A stretch of 64,000 nucleotides of DNA. Origin: Emcibacter nanhaiensis (GTDB lineage Bacteria; Pseudomonadota; Alphaproteobacteria; Sphingomonadales; Emcibacteraceae). The notes below the pieces were generated by a model. The model had not been told where the DNA came from, ran no database searches, and saw only the letters and a list, made by a program, of their open reading frames with translations. Below are positions 36,961-45,561 of this stretch, in pieces. Location: assembly GCF_006385175.1 (NCBI RefSeq), contig NZ_VFIY01000015.1, positions 126,501 through 190,500 on the forward strand, in the 5' to 3' direction. How positions within the stretch are numbered: the first letter of the stretch is position 1; each line of letters opens with the position of its first letter. The position numbers and the translations under genes were made by a program.

Positions 36961-38193
36961 CTAGTCTGTAGCCAAGACCACAATACTATCGAGAAGAAGG
37001 TTGGCGCCGCGTTCCACATCATCCCAGTGGGTCCATTCATCAGGGGCATGGCTGACGCCATTGACGCTGGGCACGAAAATCATGCCGGTGTCGGTAATTT
37101 CGGCCAAAAACTGGGCATCGTGACCGGCCCCGGACGGCATCAGCATGTGACTGTAGCCACGACCTTCCGCCCGCTGCTTGATGATGTCGACGACCTTGCT
37201 GTTGCAGTAGCTGGGCTCGAGCCAGCTCATTTGTTCGTATTCAAACATCAGGCCGTGCTTGCGGGCGATTGAAGACAGGACCCGGCGACAGGCCTGGGCC
37301 AGTGCTTTCATGACGCCAGGATCAAGGTCGCGCCCGACGATGGTGAAATCCACCTCCCCCGGGACAGTATGGGGAAAGCCCGGCTTCAGTTCGACAAACC
37401 CGATGGTGATTCTTGACTTTTCTGTGCCTTCCTCGTCAATGATGCGCTGGATCTCGTGGGTGAAATCGGCCAGCCCGAGGAAGGCGTCGCTGCGCATGTC
37501 CATGGGGGCGGTGCCGGCATGGTCCGCCTTGCCGATCAGCCGCACCATCCATTTGAAGACGCCGGAAATCCCCTCGACAATGCCGATCGAGGTGCGTTTG
37601 CTTTCCAGCACCGGGCCCTGCTCCACATGCAGTTCGAGAAAGGCCCGGAGCTCGTCCGGCGAACGACGGGCATGCATGACCTCATGATAGTCAAAGCCGT
37701 GACGGGCCATGGCGTCCTTGAGCAGTTCGCCACTGGAGTCCTGTGCGCGTTCCAGCCAGTCAAGAGTAACCTTGCCCGAGATGGCCTGGGCACCCAACAT
37801 GCCGCCGAACCGGCCCTCTTCCTCGCTGGTGGCGACGATCTCGATGGGATAGTCGAGATGGATGTCGTTTTCCCTGATGGTGCGAATACATTCCAGGCCC
37901 GCCACCACGCCGAGGGCGCCGTCAAAAATGCCGCCGGCGGGCACGGAATCCAGGTGGGAGCCGATCATGACACAGGGCTTGTTGTCCGGTCCCATCCGCC
38001 CGAACACATTGCCGGCACCGTCCATATGGGTTTTCATGTCCATGGATGTGAAGGTTTCCATCAGCCAGCGCCGCGCTTCCATGTCAGCGTCGCTGAAGCC
38101 CTGGCGGTAGACGCCGCGGTCCTGTTCGTTGAATCCGAATCTGGACAGGGCAAGCAGGTCCTTTTCGATACGTTCAACGGAGACATTCGGCAT
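36961..38193 (-). CDS. M20-family amidase (N-carbamoyl-L-amino-acid hydrolase / allantoate amidohydrolase type)
   Basis: Dinuclear-metal hydrolase of 410 residues. Metal ligands are visible: His80 in MIGSHLDSVPAGG, Asp91 in FDGALG, the Glu pair in TSEEEGRFGG, His in LELHVEQGPVLE and the C-terminal His in MPSGAGHDAQF. A dimerisation lid domain lies between ~210 and 325. The HVEQGPVLE and GIFDGALGVVAGLE motifs place it with carbamoylases/ureidohydrolases rather than peptidases. It is divergent from a symporter-carbamoyltransferase operon, hinting at N-carbamoyl or ureido substrates. The exact substrate is not known. Confidence 0.87.
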   Translation of the reverse strand: MPNVSVERIEKDLLALSRFGFNEQDRGVYRQGFSDADMEARRWLMETFTSMDMKTHMDGAGNVFGRMGPDNKPCVMIGSHLDSVPAGGIFDGALGVVAGLECIRTIRENDIHLDYPIEIVATSEEEGRFGGMLGAQAISGKVTLDWLERAQDSSGELLKDAMARHGFDYHEVMHARRSPDELRAFLELHVEQGPVLESKRTSIGIVEGISGVFKWMVRLIGKADHAGTAPMDMRSDAFLGLADFTHEIQRIIDEEGTEKSRITIGFVELKPGFPHTVPGEVDFTIVGRDLDPGVMKALAQACRRVLSSIARKHGLMFEYEQMSWLEPSYCNSKVVDIIKQRAEGRGYSHMLMPSGAGHDAQFLAEITDTGMIFVPSVNGVSHAPDEWTHWDDVERGANLLLDSIVVLATD

Positions 38194-38246
38194 TTTTATA
38201 ACGTCCTGTGGTATTTTGCGGAAAATTACACATTGAATTATGGCAC

Positions 38247-38290
38247 AGGATATTTCAGAACAAAATATTTGAATTCAAATAATATATCCT
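38247..38290. promoter_or_regulatory. Nested palindromes between the M20 hydrolase and the symporter operon
   Basis: An outer repeat, AGGATAT (38247) and ATATCCT (38284), encloses a perfect 16-bp palindrome, TATTTGAATTCAAATA, at 38266-38281. It lies in the 199-base gap between divergent genes, positioned to control both. The binding protein is unknown. Confidence 0.45.
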
Positions 38291-38392
38291 TATGATGTGG
38301 TCATGAAATCGGGCCTCCGGTCCGCCGAGATGCAGAGATTGCCGCAAAAATCAGGAGAAATTGGTCGTTAGCGACGGCGCATCTAATCTTTT

Positions 38393-38833
38393 ATGATTCT
38401 TCGTGTTATAACTATAGCAGTTGTTTATCTGGCATCGGTTTCCACACTTTCTGCCGGATCCCTCCACATTGCAGATGATGGACTTACCGCAGGCTATGTC
38501 ACTCTGGCCTGGCCGGAGGCAAAGGGTTCTTCCTTTCAACTCGAATTAAAATCTGAACACGGCTGGCGCACTCTCTATCAGGGGGGTGACCGGGCGACGA
38601 CATTGACCGGGCTTTCCGATGGCAGCTACCAGGTGCGTCTGCTGTCTGCAAATTCCCCGGCCGTAGCGGAAGATGTGCTGACTTTTGAGGTTCGTCACCA
38701 CCCGCTCGGTCAGGCAATGGCTTTCTTCGGGGCCGGGGCCGTCATTTTTATCATCCTGCTGGTGCTGCTGCTGCGCGGCAGCCGTAATACGGATCATATT
38801 TCTTCAGTTACAAGCGGGCGGAGCCATATCTGA
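38393..38833 (+). CDS. Small exported FN3-like domain protein with C-terminal membrane anchor
   Basis: A 146-residue protein. The signal peptide covers ~1-21 (VVYLASVSTLSAG). A ~75-residue beta-sandwich region resembles fibronectin type III (GYVTLAWPEAKGSSFQLEL, then TLTGLSDGSYQVRLLS). One C-terminal helix follows (AMAFFGAGAVIFIILLVLLL, ~107-128) with a short cytoplasmic tail. The fold assignment is from the pattern of strands, not from a close relative. It is the first gene of the operon and its stop overlaps the symporter start by one base, so it may be an extracytoplasmic accessory of that transporter. Confidence 0.75.
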   Translation: MILRVITIAVVYLASVSTLSAGSLHIADDGLTAGYVTLAWPEAKGSSFQLELKSEHGWRTLYQGGDRATTLTGLSDGSYQVRLLSANSPAVAEDVLTFEVRHHPLGQAMAFFGAGAVIFIILLVLLLRGSRNTDHISSVTSGRSHI

Positions 38834-40278
38834 TGATGAATGCCGATGCTGTCATGCCGGCGTCCATCGCCTGGCTTATAATTGGTGGTTTCTCCCTGTT
38901 GTGGGTGTGGCTCGGTTGGTGGCTGGGACGGAAAAATGACAGCCTGGAAGATTATATGCTGGCCGGGCGCAAGGTCGGCATGGGCTTTGCGGTGGCGACA
39001 GCCATGGCGACTTGGGTGACCAGCAACACCACCATGACCGCCCCGCAGCTGGCCTATCAGCTGGGGATCTGGGGCATGGCCGGCTATTCGCTGGGGGCGG
39101 TGGGCCTGTTGTTGTTTGCGCCGCTGGCCCGGCGCATTCGGGAAATGATGCCCCAGGGCTATACCAGCGGTGATTTTATCCGTCTGCGCTATGGCAATAT
39201 GGCCTGGCGGGTGTTTCTGCTCATTTCCCTGTTCTACAGTCTCGGTTGGCTGATCAGCCTCGGTATGGCCGGCGGGTTACTGATTAATGCCCTGAGCGGC
39301 ATTCCCTATTTTTACGGTATGACGGTGATTGTGGCGATCTGCACTCTCTATACCGTGTTTGGCGGTCTCAGGGCGGTGATCGGTACCGACTTCGTGCAGA
39401 CGTTGCTGATCCTCGTGGGCATTGTCCTGCTGGGTATCCTGGTGATTCATGAAGTGGGTTTTGAAGTCATTCACAGCCGTTTGCAGGAGGAACGGCCGGA
39501 GCTCCTCAACCTGCTGCTGCCGGCGTCGATCATGTTCCTGTTCAACAATCTGTTCTTCGGGGTCGGGGAGATTTTCCATTCCAATGTCTGGTGGTCGCGG
39601 GCCTTTGCGTTTGCCCCCGGCGTCGGCTTTCGGGCCTACCTGCTGGCCGGGTTTTTCTGGTTGCCGATACCGATTGTCGCAGGCTTCATCGCTCTGGCGG
39701 CACCGGCACTCGGCATCAATGTGCCGTCGCCTGATATGGTGGCGCCGCTGGTGGCCGGAAAAATGTTCGGCCTGATGGGGGCGATCCTGGTGTTTGTGGT
39801 GGTTTTTGCCGCCCTGGCCTCCAGCCTGGACAGCGTGCTGGCCGCCACCAGTGACCTGATTGTCAAAGATATTTACAAGGGCCATTTCCGCCGGGCGGCC
39901 ACGGATGCCGAACTGCGCAAGGCGGCGGTCTGGATTATCCTCGGGCTTGGCCTGTTTACCTGGGCGCTGAGCCTGCCGCGACTGGCGACGCTGGGCTCCC
40001 TGCTGCATTTTACCGGCGCCTTTGTCGCCAGCACCATCTGGCCGATCACTATCGGTCTGCTGTATCGCAAGGGCAGCGGACTTCTGGCTACCCTGGCCAT
40101 GGTACTTGGTACTGCCAGCGGGCTCTACGCGTATTTTGCCATTGGTTTCTATGTGGCGGCGCTTGTTTCCGCTGCCGTATCCATGATCGTCATGCTGTTT
40201 GCCTTTACCGGCCGGCGGGCCTTTGACTGGGCCCTCCTGAGGGAGAACGGCGATATTAAAAATGGAGAGATAAAATGA
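38833..40278 (+). CDS. Sodium:solute symporter (SSS family)
   Basis: Inner-membrane transporter of 481 residues with about 13 helices. Family segments include LAGRKVGMGFAVATAMATWVTSN, YTSGDFIRLRYG, VFGGLRAVIGTDFVQ and ALASSLDSVLAATSDLIVKDIY, which contains the Na+-site Ser/Thr residues. An ATGA overlap joins it to the 39-residue gene that follows. Substrate is not obvious; relatives carry urea, proline, pantothenate or other small solutes. The neighbouring carbamoylase, carbamoyltransferase and amidotransferase suggest a ureido or amide compound. Confidence 0.87.
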   Translation: MMNADAVMPASIAWLIIGGFSLLWVWLGWWLGRKNDSLEDYMLAGRKVGMGFAVATAMATWVTSNTTMTAPQLAYQLGIWGMAGYSLGAVGLLLFAPLARRIREMMPQGYTSGDFIRLRYGNMAWRVFLLISLFYSLGWLISLGMAGGLLINALSGIPYFYGMTVIVAICTLYTVFGGLRAVIGTDFVQTLLILVGIVLLGILVIHEVGFEVIHSRLQEERPELLNLLLPASIMFLFNNLFFGVGEIFHSNVWWSRAFAFAPGVGFRAYLLAGFFWLPIPIVAGFIALAAPALGINVPSPDMVAPLVAGKMFGLMGAILVFVVVFAALASSLDSVLAATSDLIVKDIYKGHFRRAATDAELRKAAVWIILGLGLFTWALSLPRLATLGSLLHFTGAFVASTIWPITIGLLYRKGSGLLATLAMVLGTASGLYAYFAIGFYVAALVSAAVSMIVMLFAFTGRRAFDWALLRENGDIKNGEIK

Positions 40279-40394
40279 TTTCCGTCATTGGGCTGGAGGC
40301 GCTGGTATTGCCTGCATTGGCACTGACCTGTGTGGCTCCGGTCGTTCTTGTCTATCTGGTTCTACGTGATATACGGGAGAAGTCCTTATGGTAA
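40275..40394 (+). CDS. 39-residue single-helix membrane peptide
   Basis: A tiny gene squeezed between the symporter and the carbamoyltransferase. It overlaps the former by 4 bases (ATGA) and the latter by 7. The predicted peptide has one strongly hydrophobic stretch (GLEALVLPALALTCVAPVVL, then VYLVL) and a charged cytoplasmic end, RDIREKS. GGAGAGA before the ATG is a good RBS. Overlaps on both sides and an RBS at the right distance argue that it is translated. Some symporters have small one- or two-helix partners, so an accessory subunit is plausible. Confidence 0.65.
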   Translation: MISVIGLEALVLPALALTCVAPVVLVYLVLRDIREKSLW

Positions 40395-41479
40395 ATGCAG
40401 AAAAGGCCATCACCGAAGGGGCGGCCGCTTTCGATCGGGAACGCCCGGATATTTATGGCGACGCTCATCCGAGGGATTTGCTCCGGGCCATTACCGAAGA
40501 ACATGAGCATCTTCAGGCCCTGGCCAACCGTCATGTGGCGTCCGCCGCCCAGTTTGACCGCGACCAGTTATTGCAGCTGTTCCGGCTGGCGGCAAAATAT
40601 GAAGCCAACCCGGACCGGTTCCTGACCCCGATCAAGCCGCTGTCCGGCAAGCTGCTGATCAGCGCTTTTTACGAACCGTCGACGCGGACAAGGCTCAGTT
40701 TCGAGAGTGCCTGGCATCGCCTTGGCGGCGATATCATGTCCATCACCGACCGTACCACGACCGGGATCGCCAAGGGGGAAAGCCTGTCCGACGTGGCCGA
40801 GATGTTCAACAACTACGGCGACTGCGTGGTGCTCAGGGACAGCAACGAGGATTCCGTGATGCAGATGATGCGCAGCCTGCGCATCCCGATCATCAATGCC
40901 GGTAACGGCACCGACGAGCATCCGACCCAGGCCATGTCCGATCTGTACACCATCCTGAAATGGCGCCCCGCCCTGCTGGAGGAGAAGCCGGAAGACCGGA
41001 TCAAAATCGGCATCATCGGCGTGCCCCGGCGCATGCGCACGGTGCGCAGCCTGCTGAAACTGCTGTCCCGCTTCCCCGGCATGATCGACGAGGTGGTGGT
41101 GATCCATGACGGGCAGGACAAGGAACTTTACAGCCCGCAGCAGCGGGAAAGGTTGATGAAGGATGGTCTCAAGCTGCGCGAAAGCACCGACCTGGCGGCG
41201 GAACTGCCCGAGCTGGATGTGGTCTATATCAACGCCATTGCCTGGGTGAAGGATGACTTCGAGGTCATGGGCAATAACCTGAAGCTGAACAGCAAGTCCC
41301 CGCTCAAACCGTCCGCGATCATCCTGCATCCGCTGGCGCGGGGCGACGAGCTCTGCACTTCGCTCGATGATACGCCCCATAACTGGTACTTCGCCCAGGC
41401 CCGGGGCGCCGTTTTCATGCGCATGGCGTTGCTGACCTGCATGGTGCAGCGGACCGAAATGGTGATGGATGTGCTCTGA
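40388..41479 (+). CDS. Aspartate/ornithine carbamoyltransferase-family enzyme
   Basis: A 363-residue transcarbamylase. The carbamoyl-phosphate loop STRTRLSFE starts at residue 98. HPTQAMSDLYTI and the C-terminal HPLARGDELC correspond to conserved ATCase motifs. It has a ~55-residue N-terminal extension beyond pyrimidine ATCase and is not next to any pyr gene. SPLKPSAIILHP takes the place of the usual substrate loop, so the amino-group acceptor is not predictable. It is followed 62 bases later by an asparagine synthetase, an unusual pairing. Confidence 0.85.
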   Translation: MVNAEKAITEGAAAFDRERPDIYGDAHPRDLLRAITEEHEHLQALANRHVASAAQFDRDQLLQLFRLAAKYEANPDRFLTPIKPLSGKLLISAFYEPSTRTRLSFESAWHRLGGDIMSITDRTTTGIAKGESLSDVAEMFNNYGDCVVLRDSNEDSVMQMMRSLRIPIINAGNGTDEHPTQAMSDLYTILKWRPALLEEKPEDRIKIGIIGVPRRMRTVRSLLKLLSRFPGMIDEVVVIHDGQDKELYSPQQRERLMKDGLKLRESTDLAAELPELDVVYINAIAWVKDDFEVMGNNLKLNSKSPLKPSAIILHPLARGDELCTSLDDTPHNWYFAQARGAVFMRMALLTCMVQRTEMVMDVL

Positions 41480-41541
41480 TCACGTTCCAGCACCCAAACA
41501 GATATCTGATTTAACCTGAAACCGAGAGAGCAGAATTTATC

Positions 41542-43554
41542 ATGTGCGGCATCGCCGGAGTATTTTATCTCGACAAGCAACGTCCCGTTGACCCCCAGAT
41601 TCTGGCCAATATGGCGGCTATCCAGTACCATCGCGGCCCGGACGGCTTCGGGGTGGAAGTTATGGACGGCCGGGGCGCGGGCTTTTCCCATGCCCGTCTC
41701 AGCATCATCGACCTGAATGAAAACCGGGCGCGCCAGCCCTTTCGCAACGCGGACGACACATTGCTGCTGGCCCATAACGGTGAATTTTACGACTACCAGC
41801 GCATCCGTACCGATCTGACCAGCCGCGGAGCGCGGTTCGCCACCAAGAGCGACAGCGAAATCATCCTGCATCTTTATCCGCGTTTCGGGCTGGAGGAAAC
41901 CTTGCGGCGGCTGCGCGGCGAATTCGCCTTCGCCCTGTATGATGTCCGGGAAGACGCCCTGCATCTGGTGCGGGACCGGTTCGGCATCAAGCCGCTTTAC
42001 TACCATGCCAGCGATGACGGGGTTGTGTTCGGCTCGGAGGTCAAGGTGGTGATGGCCCATCCCGAGGTGTCGCGCAGTTTCAATAACGAAGGCGTTCTGC
42101 ACCAATTGATGCAGGTGATGGTGCCGGGGACGACGGCCTATGACGGCATTCACCAGGTCAAGCCCGGCCATGTGGTTACCTTCCGGCGGCAGGGCAGCAG
42201 CTGTGTCGTGGAGGATCGCCCCTATTGGGACTTCGAATTTCCGGAAGCCGGTTATCATGCCGGTGACAAGAGTGAGGAACAAAGCATCGAGACCGTCCGC
42301 GAGGGCCTGACCGAAGCAGTGCGCCTGCGTCTCGAGGCGGACGTGCCGGTGGGCTGTTACCTGTCCGGCGGGGTGGACAGCTGTTCCATTATTGGCCTGT
42401 CTGCCGCCATGCGCCAGGATCCGGTCAAGGCCTTCACCATCGGCTTTACCGATACGGATTATGACGAGACGCCGATCGCCCGGGAAATGGCCCGGGCCAC
42501 CGGCGCCGACCAGGACATCCTGCGGCTCGACGGCAGCCATCTTTACGGTCATTTTGAAAAGACCATCTGGCATACGGAACGGACCATTTACAACACGCTG
42601 GCGGTGGCCAAGTATCTGATGAGCCGGCATGTGCGCGATGTGGGCTACAAGGTGGTGGTGACCGGCGAGGGCTCCGACGAACTGTTTGCCGGTTATCCCT
42701 CCTTCCGCCAGGACCTGTTTATGCACGGCCTTGATGACCTTAATGAGTCAGAACGGAAAAAATGGGAAGCCATGCTCGGCGAGAGCAACGCCCTGTTCAA
42801 GGGCGCCATGCTGGCCGCCGAGGAGCACAATGATCTTTACCTGACTGATCGGGTCGGGTTTACACCGGCCTGCCTGCAGCCGTGGCTCAGTTGTGAGGAG
42901 ACCGCCCGGACCGTGCTCAACGCCGACCGGCGCGAGAACCTGGCCGGCTATAAACCGGGCCAGGCCATTGCCGAACGGCTGGACCGCAACATGCTGGACG
43001 GCCGCCATCCGCTGGACCGGGCGCAATATGTCTGGTCCAAAACCATGCTGGAAGGCCAGATCCTGACCTGGGGCGGCGACCGCGTCGACATGGCCAACAG
43101 CATGGAAGCGCGTCCGGCCTTCCTGGATCATCACCTGGCCGAATCGGCTACCCGGATTCCACCGCTGCACCGGATCAAAGGCCGGCGCGAGAAATACGTC
43201 CTTAAAGAAGCCATGAAGGGCCTGCTGCCCAAGACTCTCTATGAGCGGGAAAAGTTCGCTTTCATGGCGCCGCCCGCCACCGTCAACAAGGATAAATGGT
43301 CGGCCATGATGGAGCTCGCCGCCGACTTCCTGAGCGAGAAGGCGGTGCTGGAGGCCGGTGTGCTGGACCCGTCCGGGGTGCAGCGCCTGATCACCGAAGC
43401 CCAGGAAGACACGACGCCGCGGGCCCGCCTGGTGCAGCTGGACGCCATGATCAACCATATGCTGGGGGTGCAGATCCTGCACCGGAATATGATTGCCGCC
43501 GATATCCCCGCCCTGGCCGCTAAACGGGCGCAGGACCTGGGCTGGGTGGTGTGA
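41542..43554 (+). CDS. Glutamine-hydrolysing asparagine synthetase-like amidotransferase
   Basis: A 670-residue AsnB-type enzyme. The N-terminal class II glutaminase has the nucleophile Cys2 (MCGIAGVFYL), the QYHRGPDG segment and NGEFYDY. The synthetase domain has the PP-loop SGGVDS at 275-280 and the GEGSDELFAGYPSF segment. It is longer than housekeeping AsnB (~550), with an extended C-terminal region. Position after a carbamoyltransferase suggests amidation of a specialised carboxylate rather than, or as well as, aspartate. Confidence 0.87.
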   Translation: MCGIAGVFYLDKQRPVDPQILANMAAIQYHRGPDGFGVEVMDGRGAGFSHARLSIIDLNENRARQPFRNADDTLLLAHNGEFYDYQRIRTDLTSRGARFATKSDSEIILHLYPRFGLEETLRRLRGEFAFALYDVREDALHLVRDRFGIKPLYYHASDDGVVFGSEVKVVMAHPEVSRSFNNEGVLHQLMQVMVPGTTAYDGIHQVKPGHVVTFRRQGSSCVVEDRPYWDFEFPEAGYHAGDKSEEQSIETVREGLTEAVRLRLEADVPVGCYLSGGVDSCSIIGLSAAMRQDPVKAFTIGFTDTDYDETPIAREMARATGADQDILRLDGSHLYGHFEKTIWHTERTIYNTLAVAKYLMSRHVRDVGYKVVVTGEGSDELFAGYPSFRQDLFMHGLDDLNESERKKWEAMLGESNALFKGAMLAAEEHNDLYLTDRVGFTPACLQPWLSCEETARTVLNADRRENLAGYKPGQAIAERLDRNMLDGRHPLDRAQYVWSKTMLEGQILTWGGDRVDMANSMEARPAFLDHHLAESATRIPPLHRIKGRREKYVLKEAMKGLLPKTLYEREKFAFMAPPATVNKDKWSAMMELAADFLSEKAVLEAGVLDPSGVQRLITEAQEDTTPRARLVQLDAMINHMLGVQILHRNMIAADIPALAAKRAQDLGWVV

Positions 43555-43687
43555 CCTGCTGAGGACGCCGGGTTGTTGCGCCGGTGAGGACCAGCTTCCG
43601 AACTATGCGCATGGACAACCACAGGGATGATCTGTTAAATTAATCCTGTTTTGTTTGTCATGTACATTGGCTCAGGGGGTGCGGCAT

Positions 43688-44071
43688 ATGGCGACTACCA
43701 GATTCAATCAAGAAATGATGCAGGAACTCGAGCAGCTCCTGGCGGAGCTCTATGGCATTTTGTCGGAGAACAGGCCCCAGCTTGAACAGGCGTCTGTCAG
43801 GTCGGAACTTGTCAGGCTGCTGTCCTGGGCGGAAAGCGCCTATGCCGGCAGTGCCAGCGCCGAACGGCTGCTGGAGGGCAAGGGGCCGGAACTGGTGGAG
43901 CATATGAAGAACTGGGTCGAACTGGCCGGCAGGGAATATATGGATCTGGAAGACGAAAGCCCGACAACCGCGCCTGCCGGTGAACCGGAACCGCAAAAAC
44001 TGTATGAGACCGCAGGCAAGCTTGAAGACGTCATGAAGACACTCTCCCACCTCAAACAAAAAGCTGAATAG
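43688..44071 (+). CDS. Hypothetical acidic helical protein
   Basis: A 127-residue protein that I do not recognise. It is predicted mostly helical, with heptad-like segments at both ends (MMQELEQLLAELYGILSE; AGKLEDVMKTLSHLKQK) and a Pro/Glu-rich linker in the middle. There is no signal peptide or membrane helix. I chose ATG 43688 because AGGGGG lies 8 bases upstream. The next gene follows 28 bases later, so the two probably form an operon with the ZIP transporter. Confidence 0.65.
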   Translation: MATTRFNQEMMQELEQLLAELYGILSENRPQLEQASVRSELVRLLSWAESAYAGSASAERLLEGKGPELVEHMKNWVELAGREYMDLEDESPTTAPAGEPEPQKLYETAGKLEDVMKTLSHLKQKAE

Positions 44072-44099
44072 TAATCTCTTCACCGGAAAGGATCGCAAA

Positions 44100-44669
44100 A
44101 TGACCGGGTCTGAACAACAAGGTAAAACCATCCTCGAAGCCGTCGGCGTTTTTAATGATGTCAGGAGCCTGCAGGCCGCCATAGACGATCTGCAGGAGCA
44201 TGGGTTCATGCAGCAGGAGCTGAGTGTTCTGGCGGGGGACAAGGCCATCGAGGAAAAGCTGGGGCATATTTACCAGCGGGTGGAGGAAGCCGAAGATGAC
44301 CCGGAAGCGCCGCGGAAGGTATTTGTGCCTCTGGAAAATATTGGCGATGCCGAGGGCGCGCTGCTGGGCACGCCGCTCTATATTGCGGCAACCTCGGCAA
44401 CGGCGATCACCGTGGCGTCCGGTGGAACCATCCTGGCGGCGATCTTTGCCGCGGCGGCAGCGGGCGCAGTCGGGGCGGCCATCGGCTCGATACTGGCCGG
44501 GCTGGTGGCAAAAAATTATGCCGACGAGATCCAGGAGCATCTCGATCATGGCGGTTTTTTGTTGTGGGTGAACCTGAGGACGCCGGAACTGGCGGAAAAA
44601 GCCCGGGAAATTATGGGGCGGCATTCCGCCCATGACGTACATATGCACAAGATCCCCCTCGCCGGATAA
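44100..44669 (+). CDS. Glycine-zipper membrane protein of unknown function
   Basis: A 189-residue protein. The N-terminal ~65 residues resemble stress-protein alpha/beta domains that sense or bind small ligands (GVFNDVRSLQAAIDDLQEHGF, followed by LSVLAG). A long Gly/Ala-rich hydrophobic hairpin follows (~95-140, AAIFAAAAAGAVGAAIGSI) and a soluble C-terminal end. This resembles DUF1269/general-stress-like membrane proteins. GGAAAGGA precedes the ATG. The stop shares a base with the ZIP transporter start, indicating coupling. Confidence 0.7.
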   Translation: MTGSEQQGKTILEAVGVFNDVRSLQAAIDDLQEHGFMQQELSVLAGDKAIEEKLGHIYQRVEEAEDDPEAPRKVFVPLENIGDAEGALLGTPLYIAATSATAITVASGGTILAAIFAAAAAGAVGAAIGSILAGLVAKNYADEIQEHLDHGGFLLWVNLRTPELAEKAREIMGRHSAHDVHMHKIPLAG

Positions 44670-45400
44670 TGAACGTTTCTTTCTGGCACCCTTTTATCGC
44701 TGCCATGCTGGCGGCCGGTGTGACGACGACCGGTTTGCTGGTTATCCGGCGTTTTGAGGACTGGGCCAACCGCAACAGCATCTATTTCTCCTCCTTTGCT
44801 GCCGGCGTACTGATTTCGGTGTCCTTTCTGCATCTGATTCCGCGGGCAGTCAGCATGACCGAAATGGCGCCAGTCTATCTGCTGGCGGGTTTCCTGTTCC
44901 TGCATCTCTGCAACCGCTTTATTACCGCCTATGTCTGCGACCGGCCGGAGCGGGCCCGCTACGGCATTGGCCTGATCCCGATGCTGGGGATCGGCCTGCA
45001 TTCCTTTATTGACGGGATGGTCTACAGCGTGACCTTCACAGTCAGTGTCTTCACCGGAACACTGGCCGCCATCGGCATGATCCTGCATGAATTTCCGGAG
45101 GGGATTGTCACTTATGTATTGCTGCGCAAGAGTGAGTTTGAGCCCCGGCGTGCGTTCGCCTGGGCTTTTGTTGCCGCGGCCATTACGACACCGTTGGGGA
45201 TGCTGGCGTCCTATCCCTTTATCAGCCGCATTGATGATGTCCTGCTGGGGAATTGCCTGGCATTATCCGCCGGGGCGCTGATTTATGTGGGCGCAAGCCA
45301 TTTGTTGCCGCGGGTGGAGGCCCAGCCCGGTCGGTACAGCTTTATCACAATGGCGGCCGGCATACTGGTGGCGATTGTCATAGTATTGAGCGCAGGATAA
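44669..45400 (+). CDS. ZIP-family divalent metal transporter
   Basis: A 243-residue inner-membrane protein with about 8 helices. The metal-site signatures are GIGLHSFIDGMVYSV (helix 4) and MILHEFPEGIVTYVLL (helix 5), with a His after helix 2 (SFLHLIPRA). It imports Zn2+, Fe2+ or Mn2+ in known relatives. It is coupled to the glycine-zipper gene by a one-base overlap. Confidence 0.88.
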   Translation: MNVSFWHPFIAAMLAAGVTTTGLLVIRRFEDWANRNSIYFSSFAAGVLISVSFLHLIPRAVSMTEMAPVYLLAGFLFLHLCNRFITAYVCDRPERARYGIGLIPMLGIGLHSFIDGMVYSVTFTVSVFTGTLAAIGMILHEFPEGIVTYVLLRKSEFEPRRAFAWAFVAAAITTPLGMLASYPFISRIDDVLLGNCLALSAGALIYVGASHLLPRVEAQPGRYSFITMAAGILVAIVIVLSAG

Positions 45401-45561
45401 CAACAATCTTGTTTTTCATTATATGCCACCGTGCATAGGCTACATGAATATTCTTATATATCAATTAATTAATAATAATTTTACCCTTTTGCTCGACAAT
45501 CCGCTGCAAATAATAATCAAGACGCAATGAATAGTAATTTGTAAAAAAGCGGGAGTCGGTT

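Noticed and set aside
41542-43554. Assignment of the asparagine synthetase-like gene to N-acetylglutaminylglutamine amide (osmolyte) synthesis
   Set aside because: That system pairs the amidotransferase with an acetyltransferase/ligase gene; here the partner is a carbamoyltransferase, so the analogy is not supported.
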